A DNA stretch of 64,000 bases from Lumbricus terrestris (lineage: Eukaryota; Annelida; Clitellata; Crassiclitellata; Lumbricidae): the NCBI GenBank assembly GCA_949752735.1, contig OX457047.1:14052174-14116173 (forward strand). Direction: 5' to 3'. The position numbers and the translations under genes are program-made. The notes under the pieces are model-generated. The model did not search any database and was not told where the DNA came from. It worked only from the letters and a program-made list of their open reading frames with translations. Positions 61,301-64,000 of this stretch are shown here, piece by piece. Each line of letters opens with the position of its first letter. The first letter of the stretch is position 1.

Positions 61301-61738
61301 CATCCACCAACTGACTCTCAACTGCCAACCAGTCACAGCCAATCGATGCAGAGTTCATCGGAAGGTCACTCCAGTCTGACAACTGGAATGACTGCCGTCG
61401 TCAACCAGACGTCAAATGTCGTCATTCCAAAGTCGGAAATATCGCGATACATGAACATGTCGTCGTGTCCCTCTGGTCCGTTGAATAAGCAGCTGCAAGG
61501 ATTGTCGTGGTTTTCATTGCCACTGTCACTTCTACGGCAGATGCAAATGCCACAGTCTGACATGTCATCATCATCGGCAGCTGAACGTCAACTGTCAGCG
61601 TCGGATGAGTTGTTGTCACCGTTGTTTACAAGTGTTTCAAATCAAAGAACTGTTGCGTCATCTCTGGTGAGCAATGTAGCATCTCCATCATCTGGTAAGG
61701 TAAACCGTAGAGGCAGGGCAGCCAACACAAGACAGTGA
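34360..61738 (+). CDS. DOT1L: DOT1L-like protein with degenerate methyltransferase core
   Basis: DOT1L methylates histone H3 Lys79. Exons: 34360-34428 (provisional), 36276-36316, 37810-37887, 38518-38581, 39416-39532, 40240-40330, 41938-42035, 43444-43562, 44331-44379, 45173-45245, 54894-55112, 55689-55775, 56493-56584, 57407-57499, 58328-58459, 58809-59969, 60587-61738. All phases agree: 1,244 residues (human about 1,540). Family marks in order: EEILETIR, SFDGMKILCNNFNKIIETL, WKGTHRL, FHVIDALFKHFQLTEDDV, VVLQLSASSSCKCCYGI, FVKWMEFYGKDYTEF, VIFLKD, KYFLHVIKT, then the post-catalytic coiled coil (FIKFIEFMQTKEYRLQL onward). The SAM-binding motifs are changed: the DLGSGVGQ position reads EINSGSGS, the Glu after YG is Ala, and NNFAF is KDLNV. 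About 26 residues before the last catalytic segment are missing. A basic GKRGRRKR patch lies after the coiled coil, near 59680. The first exon and the donor after 59969 (GTAGCT) are the weakest calls. Confidence 0.82.
34475..35330. repeat. Inverted-repeat pair, same family as 32085-32390
   Basis: Arm 34566-34713 is a near-exact reverse complement of 35120-35254, sharing GTAAACACGCACACTGGATG, CAAACAATATGG and TAAGTAAGTAA. The left arm has an extra 13-bp duplication (near TCTGTCGACGG). Outside the arms, 34495-34565 and 35270-35327 repeat the GACCTACGG / ATAGCNCAAT motif of the EIF3E intron 1 palindrome. It begins 46 bp after the provisional DOT1L-like exon 1. Confidence 0.8.
34832..34884. repeat. 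Short tandem repeat GCTACGATAAAG
   Basis: About four to five imperfect copies of a 12-bp unit. Confidence 0.7.
35539..35556 (+). other. G-quadruplex motif
   Basis: Four runs of three or four G separated by single bases (GGGGCGGGGTGGGGCGGG), the most stable short-loop class. On the coding strand of DOT1L-like intron 1. Confidence 0.75.
35695..35935 (+). mobile_element. Possible LINE 3' remnant
   Basis: The plus strand carries a decayed stretch ending SPLKTYLFSW, similar to the basic LKTHLF end of L2-like LINE proteins. Weak, with several stops. Confidence 0.3.
36317..37809 (+). other. DOT1L-like intron 2
   Basis: Contains a perfect 52-bp palindrome (36614-36665). Otherwise nothing recognisable. 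Confidence 0.45.
36614..36665. repeat. Perfect 52-bp palindrome
   Basis: Arms 36614-36638 and 36641-36665 are exact reverse complements around a central AT (the arm begins AAAAGTCTTTGCACATATCT). No loop. Confidence 0.9.
37888..38517 (+). other. DOT1L-like intron 3
   Basis: Nothing recognisable. Confidence 0.45.
38582..38710 (+). repeat. 29-bp tandem repeat duplicating a 5' splice site
   Basis: Units containing TTTGGTATGTTTATTGAA recur with GT at 38582, 38611, 38640, 38669 and, in degraded form, 38698. That is exactly 29 bp apart. The first GT is the donor of exon 38518-38581, so each unit carries a copy of the TTTG-GTATGT donor. Confidence 0.9.
39057..39203. repeat. 25-bp minisatellite, about 6 copies
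   Basis: Units of GTGCTCATGCACCGAAGCGA plus TTCTT. Open in one plus frame, but only because of the repeat. In DOT1L-like intron 4. Confidence 0.9.
39533..40239 (+). other. DOT1L-like intron 5
   Basis: Nothing recognisable. Confidence 0.45.
40331..41560 (+). other. DOT1L-like intron 6, left part
   Basis: Nothing recognisable before the SINE. Confidence 0.4.
41561..41930 (+). mobile_element. tRNA-derived SINE
   Basis: The head has an RNA polymerase III A box (GTAGCTCAGTTGAGAG, about 41569-41584) and B box (GGTTCAAGCC, 41624-41633) about 45 bp apart, as in tRNA genes. A unique body of about 280 bp follows, then an ATT-rich tail (41910-41930). The tRNA fold is imperfect, so this is a retroposed derivative. 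Its tail ends only about 7 bp upstream of the exon that starts at 41938. Confidence 0.7.
42385..43075. repeat. Inverted-repeat element with CAATTACCC motifs
   Basis: 42385-42510 is related, inverted, to 42950-43075. Both contain ACAATTACCCCT-type repeats next to C-rich stretches, then ATGCTNAAAGAAT, CCAAACATCAAC and AGTGTTAGA. The arms of about 125 bp are diverged. They enclose unrelated sequence without coding. Possibly a foldback or MITE-like element in DOT1L-like intron 7; no target duplication identified. Confidence 0.6.
43563..44330 (+). other. DOT1L-like intron 8
   Basis: Nothing recognisable. Confidence 0.45.
44380..45172 (+). other. DOT1L-like intron 9
   Basis: Nothing recognisable; only GTT-rich simple sequence near 44400. 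Confidence 0.45.
45246..45854 (+). other. DOT1L-like intron 10, left of the LTR element
   Basis: A short open stretch around 45407-45575 (GVKNFKLKADGQTLKNKDCF) lies between ATT-rich tracts and looks like part of an unidentified retroposon rather than an exon. Confidence 0.35.
45855..46449 (-). repeat. 3' LTR (595 bp)
   Basis: Plus-strand TGCGACGAGTTG...GCTACA; in element sense it starts TGTAGCGGATATAAATATAG, with a TATA-like stretch close to the U3 edge. Six bases longer than the other LTR because of a longer AT run near 46170. Confidence 0.93.
46450..46463 (-). promoter_or_regulatory. Polypurine tract
   Basis: On the minus strand AAAAGAGGGAGGAG directly abuts the 3' LTR, the expected plus-strand primer of an LTR retrotransposon. 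Confidence 0.85.
46891..50967 (-). CDS. Gag-Pol polyprotein with integrase before reverse transcriptase
   Basis: One uninterrupted frame of 1,358 codons. Gag (residues 1-190) is followed by a zinc knuckle CX2CX4HX4C (226-239) and an aspartic protease RDTGCST (DTG 352-354). Integrase comes next: HHCC zinc finger (H542, H549, C576, C579), catalytic D612, D672, E708 with the D-35-E spacing, and a GPF module near 795. Reverse transcriptase follows (VCIDFRKLN near 972, catalytic YLDD 1068-1071), then RNase H (D1219, E1259 or E1261, D1286, and a late Asp near 1329). RT and RNase H are of Ty3/gypsy type, but the domain order is that of Ty1/copia, the arrangement described for Gmr1-like elements. All catalytic residues looked for are present, so the enzyme could be functional. 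The upstream frame 51384-50971 is in phase, separated by one TGA. Confidence 0.95.
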   Translation of the reverse strand: MEKPTTEKDETFSYETFSGKPYRVKGPKMPPFEEGKDNMDSYLQRFERYAEVQKWDRPEWAIFLSALLKGRALDVYSRLPAGKATDYDYLKDALLKRFQLTEEGFRSKFRSAKVESGETPAQFLTRLESYLHRWMELAKVAATFEGLRELIVREQYINTCPSYLAVFLKERAPTTLAELAILAEKFLEAHANEAASGYGRMEGVDRVKPVERGKPAFQQRNQGRRCFICGKGNHISTNCFHKHKAGAMAVNGFRSGSSHGGFQRQEREQETVSRSEEVGPSRVERPNRDGNILESESARCFEHRGGTVLNTEVELVCGCRLPVVACAAYALEKSMPVTDGFLGDRNVRVLRDTGCSTVVVKTDLVRKEQFTGEKVTCVLIDGTVRRTPVAVIDLTTPYFRGSVKALCMKQPLYDVIVGNVPGARSPDQVLDDAKTTKEERGVESVEESQAVETRQQKKGVRVPPLIVAGEIGSDVSKEELMKMQKDETLHKVWTEMTTGEGDSQYLEVNGLVYKKMESGRSRDGLRLVVPKVLRVQVMTLAHEAVFSGHQGIKKTVDRITMSFWWPGLQGDVARFCQSCDACQRTISKGRIPRVPLDKMPIIDTPFERVAVDLIGPIRPPSERGNRYILTVVDYATRYPEATPLKEITTESVAEALLDIFTRMGVPREVLSDQGSQFVSATMKEVGRLLSIRQLVMTPYHPMCNGLVEKFNGTLKSMLRKMCAERPKDWDRYIAALLFAYREVPQESLGFSPFELLYGRSVRGPVSILKELWTKEELQPEVKLTNSNKLLMQWQGPFEVVEHVFEHDYRIQLPSRVRTVHANLIKLYHEREKEDVGQGFEILNAAVLESDDEDGEPLMTLGPKRGTETYRDVKIDPDLPEEEKDEVMKLLYTYRDIFTDVPKVTNLEKHEIKLTTDNPVQSKAYVLPYAMRDVVEKELDEMMELGVIEPSQAPYASPMVLVKKPDGSTRVCIDFRKLNNVTIFDPEPMPNAGEIFAGLAEDRVFSKFDLSKGYWQVAMGEKDKDLTTFITHRGLFRFRVMPFGLVNAPATFSRIMRRLLQGLTGLNNYLDDVLCHTKDWKEHLSALKGFFERVRGANLVLRPSKCEIGRTWIGFLGHRVGKNTLEPNPELVNKILSAGRPLTKKQLQSFLGLVGYYRKFIPNFAAIAVPLTDLIRKGTPNKLEWGLAQNRAFGTLRYFVAHPPILQLPDFSRGFILQTDACNEGIGGVLLQEGDEGFKHPVAFISRKLLPREVRFSTIEKECLAIVWGITKFQEFLYGRHFILETDHQPLQYLGKSQYQNGRLMRWALSLQPYRFTIRAIKGKDNIGADYLRRSVCSYDLLIKLKKDRYKKTVFMLGS
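50971..51384 (-). CDS. Gag N-terminal coiled-coil protein
   Basis: 138 codons including the stop, rich in Glu, Arg and Lys heptad-like repeats (REREAKNEREEKEREER), so a long charged coiled coil. The first residues (MTSLAQLKEVGEGMGL) resemble the short N-terminal helix of Gag in metazoan gypsy elements. The TGA at 50973-50971 is followed in the same frame by GAG and the Met of the gag-pol frame. Either the stop is read through or bypassed, or translation restarts two codons later, or it is a recent mutation. Confidence 0.8.
   Translation of the reverse strand: MTSLAQLKEVGEGMGLTGDSLLDFVRQQQALEREERAREREAKNEREEKEREERVREREARDAREEKEREERARERAAKSEKEERDRQLETERLRRDQRELEVRETELRVKEMEKSTDFEKFKLEKELQRFELESKR
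51586..53741. repeat. 38-bp minisatellite, 57 copies, in the retrotransposon leader
   Basis: The core GACGAGCAGTTGTAGGTAAC recurs with no length change from 51591 to 53719, spanning 56 exact 38-bp intervals. Only about 10 bases between cores vary, in a few classes (CTCTTGAATGACACG, CTCTCAAATGCCGCG, CTCTTGACGAACACG, CTCTCAAATGACACG). The variant order repeats with an 874-bp period (23 units). All three minus-strand frames are open, giving Ser/Leu-rich repetitive peptides that I do not regard as genes. Confidence 0.97.
53981..53995 (-). promoter_or_regulatory. Primer-binding site
   Basis: On the minus strand TGGCGAGCCTGCCGA begins two bases inside the 5' LTR edge. It starts with TGG, the complement of a tRNA CCA end. 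The primer tRNA was not identified. Confidence 0.7.
53998..54586 (-). repeat. 5' LTR (589 bp)
   Basis: Direct copy of 45855-46449, differing only by three AT units. Promoter of the element on the minus strand, with ATATAAATATA near its start. Confidence 0.93.
55113..55688 (+). other. DOT1L-like intron 11
   Basis: Nothing recognisable. Confidence 0.45.
55776..56492 (+). other. DOT1L-like intron 12
   Basis: Nothing recognisable. Confidence 0.45.
56585..57406 (+). other. DOT1L-like intron 13
   Basis: A GCGCCATAACGG fragment near 56708 recalls the retroposon ends at 15225-15290 and 26830-26905. Nothing else seen. Confidence 0.35.
57500..58327 (+). other. DOT1L-like intron 14
   Basis: Nothing recognisable. 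Confidence 0.45.
58460..58808 (+). other. DOT1L-like intron 15
   Basis: Nothing recognisable. Confidence 0.45.
59970..60586 (+). other. DOT1L-like intron 16
   Basis: Holds a GAT-type microsatellite (about 60076-60110) and copy 3 of the TATAAA-type tail with its upstream body (about 60165-60480). Confidence 0.45.
60165..60240 (-). repeat. Dispersed LINE/SINE 3' tail (TATAAA-type), copy 3
   Basis: On the minus strand GAGCGCCTCTGAATGG, then AGGTGCTTCATAAAT and a short TATAC-type tail. Related to 27205-27295 and 4130-4216; the most diverged copy. Confidence 0.45.
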
Positions 61739-63758
61739 CTAAATAGTCGTCATGTTAAATGAACAACTTATCTTAATCATGTTTTATTTCGAGGCAGCAA
61801 ACAGCACTTGTTCACATTTCATATGTATTACTCCTCTAAGGCAGCACAACGTCAAATTGTATATATATATATTATCTAGGAAGATGTTTTATCTTTTATT
61901 CTTTTTGCTTTGCAAGATCTTCGAAAGCATGATCAAGGTGTCCGACCTTAGAATTATTGTAAACCTCATACAGCACTAGTTTTTCAACATTTTGCTTCTT
62001 GTTATACAGTTTACAGAGAAATGTTTTGACAATTTTTCTTCCTCTTCCTTTTGGAGTTGGCATTATTATTAGGCATTGATATTTAAATAGTCTGGGAGAC
62101 ATCAGGGAGAGAAAGTGAAGAGGTTTTATAGGCATCCAGCCCTGGCTTTACTGTATGCTGATACCTGATAGCTGTACTGTTTCAAATATCTATATATATA
62201 ATATATTTACATTGCATGCATGTGTAGATTAAGAGTACTGTATTTCTCAAGAGTCTAATCTTAGGGATGTTGTTAACATGCAGCAGCATTTAGCTGGTAT
62301 TCGTTGTCTATAGATGTCAAATGCTCCGTTACAGTTCCAATACTATTAAGACTTGCATAAATTAGTGTGAATGCAAACTTGGTGAATTTTGTAAACATGC
62401 TGAAATTTAAAACTGTTTTCATTTTGTTTTGTAGCAGTTGCACTATCTGGCATATTATAAGTAAGTGGGTAAGTAGTCTAATTTTCATCTGATAGATTTC
62501 AGACACCCACCACATTATAATTCCACTGAAATTGCACTGCGTCCGTCATAGATGACGTAATTGCATTCTAGAAGTAAAGATACGGAACTTGCACTTGCAT
62601 TCTTCTTTACCCGCTTGCGATGCCATCGATCGTAACTTACGTCTTATAACTGTTCACTTACGCTCATTTGGCTTTCCATCTCTACTTTGACTGAATGATC
62701 ATTTATTTTCGAGGTTGTAATTACAAGCTGTTCATGTAAAGGAATTTAACACTGGCCGTGTTGGACTGTGACGTACCTTAAAAGATCTGTATTGTATCAT
62801 TTTCTCTAAGCAGTACCACCAGTGTACAGTAGTGCTGTGAGTACTTATAACGTACTATATTAAATGTTCTCATACATACATAACATACAATGTCATACAT
62901 ACATACAATGCATTGGAAGATGATTTCGTTGACAGGTGCAAGTGAAATCTCAAATGCATTAGAAGTTACATGATGAAGTTCGGAGATATTTGCTAGACTA
63001 AGTAAAGAGTGGAACATGTGGAGAGATGAAAGATCAATTAGCAAATGCATAGAGCTCATAAAATTAATCGGCTTACTGATCGAAATGAATCGTGGACTGT
63101 TAATTTTGTGAGTGTCACTGTAAAGACATTTTATATATTTTATTAACATGCAAAAACAAAGCAAGTGTCGCTATCTTCTGAGGATTCCAACCCACTGTCT
63201 AGAGCAAGCTTGTATCCCCCAAAGATTTATCAGATGCACTCTAGCACCACTCACCATCAAGATACAAAGACAAATGATTGTTTTTGTCTTTTGATCTTAT
63301 GTTGATGCAGATGAGTGCGACATCAACCAGTAGAATAACCCAAGAGCAAGTTCAGTTTAACTGTTTAATATTGACAAAAATTCAGTTAACTTACATTTAT
63401 TTTAATATTGACATCTCTTTACACGATGATAGGGCTTGCGGTGGTTATTTCCATCTGAACATTTCTGCAATTCATTTGTTATGAAAGAGTAATTCGGCAT
63501 AAAAGCATCCAACATGACAATGAATTTAGCATCGCATCCATGGTCTCAAATGTACGTTCTTTCTACTATGCAAGTTTTTCTAGGTCTACTGTCTTGAAAT
63601 AACGAAATCTGCAAATTTATGAAGTATAAAGTTGTGAATGGATCAGAAGTACAGAAAGAGAAGCCTTGTTAAATGGAGGCTTTCTAATTGTCTTCTTGTC
63701 TTTTGTTCTGAAGCTGAAATGCATGAAATAAATATATGTTACTGCACAGACGCACGTC
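61739..63758. other. 3' UTR and intergenic DNA after the DOT1L-like stop
   Basis: AT-rich with CATA microsatellites near 62872-62910. The first plus-strand AATAAA that I noticed is far downstream (63727-63732), so the true 3' end is unknown. Confidence 0.4.
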
Positions 63759-64000
63759 TTAGACGGATTCAGTGTTGGAAGATGATTTGTTTGGTGTACT
63801 GTCCACCGCAGACGATGACGTCGTCGTCAGACCGTTCTCCATGAATGACGACGGTGCCTTGGAAGAAGCGTTCAGTCTTGTAGCGGAGTTTGGAGTGTTG
63901 TCGTTGAGGAGGGCTGGTGGTGTGTGCACACCATGGAAGTCTGGCGTTGGAGAGCAGAGACTGTTGCCCTTTGACAGGCCACCGCGTACTCCCACGAGCT
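63759..64000 (-). CDS. C-terminal end of an unidentified gene (partial)
   Basis: The minus strand is open from the window edge to a TAA at 63761-63759, about 80 residues. It is Ser/Thr/Asn/Pro-rich (SKGNSLCSPTPDFHGVHTPP, then a Ser-rich tail ending NTESV). It has no recognised domain. Composition and higher GC than the flank suggest a real, disordered C-terminus of a gene convergent with the DOT1L-like gene. It begins outside the window. Confidence 0.55.
   Translation of the reverse strand, partial: LVGVRGGLSKGNSLCSPTPDFHGVHTPPALLNDNTPNSATRLNASSKAPSSFMENGLTTTSSSAVDSTPNKSSSNTESV

Overview
The window is nuclear DNA of an animal, most likely a marine invertebrate. It carries long genes split into many short exons with GT-AG introns. 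The introns hold LINE, SINE, mariner, hAT and Ty3/gypsy transposons. The flanking exons encode recognisably metazoan proteins. The species cannot be named from sequence alone. The gypsy element has a pol domain order that, as far as I recall, was first described in deuterostomes (Gmr1-like), which is only a weak hint.

Layout. (1) Positions 943-15889, plus strand: an Ena/VASP actin-polymerase gene, complete apart from a first coding exon that probably carries only Met-Ser and lies upstream. (2) 18179-32755, minus strand: a complete EIF3E gene, 13 exons and 442 residues, convergent with Ena/VASP. (3) 34360-61738, plus strand, head-to-head with EIF3E: a DOT1L-like gene of 17 exons. Its phases agree throughout, but its S-adenosylmethionine pocket is largely replaced, so it looks like a pseudo-methyltransferase or a very divergent enzyme. 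(4) 63759-64000, minus strand: the C-terminal end of an unidentified convergent gene.

Mobile DNA. Insertions with readable target-site duplications (TSDs) are: a 2.65-kb hAT-like element with a decayed transposase (6806-9458, 8-bp TSD); a 1.4-kb hAT-type MITE with an internal 156-bp tandem repeat (10276-11710, 8-bp TSD); an 890-bp hAT-type MITE rich in TTTCCGGAAA motifs (27824-28713, 8-bp TSD); an internally deleted mariner-like element (29296-30262, TA); a 147-bp MITE nested in a LINE (33352-33498); and a full-length, apparently young LTR retrotransposon (45855-54586, 5-bp TSD). In that LTR element integrase precedes reverse transcriptase, and its leader contains 57 copies of a 38-bp repeat arranged in an 874-bp higher-order unit. 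Truncated LINEs, a tRNA-derived SINE and two families of dispersed retroposon tails fill other introns.

The genes do not form one pathway. They are unrelated housekeeping, cytoskeletal and chromatin genes. The points most worth following are the degenerate DOT1L-like catalytic core, the Gmr1-like retroelement with its structured leader minisatellite, the unassigned hAT-like transposase, and the inverted-repeat family on both sides of the EIF3E/DOT1L-like divergent promoter.
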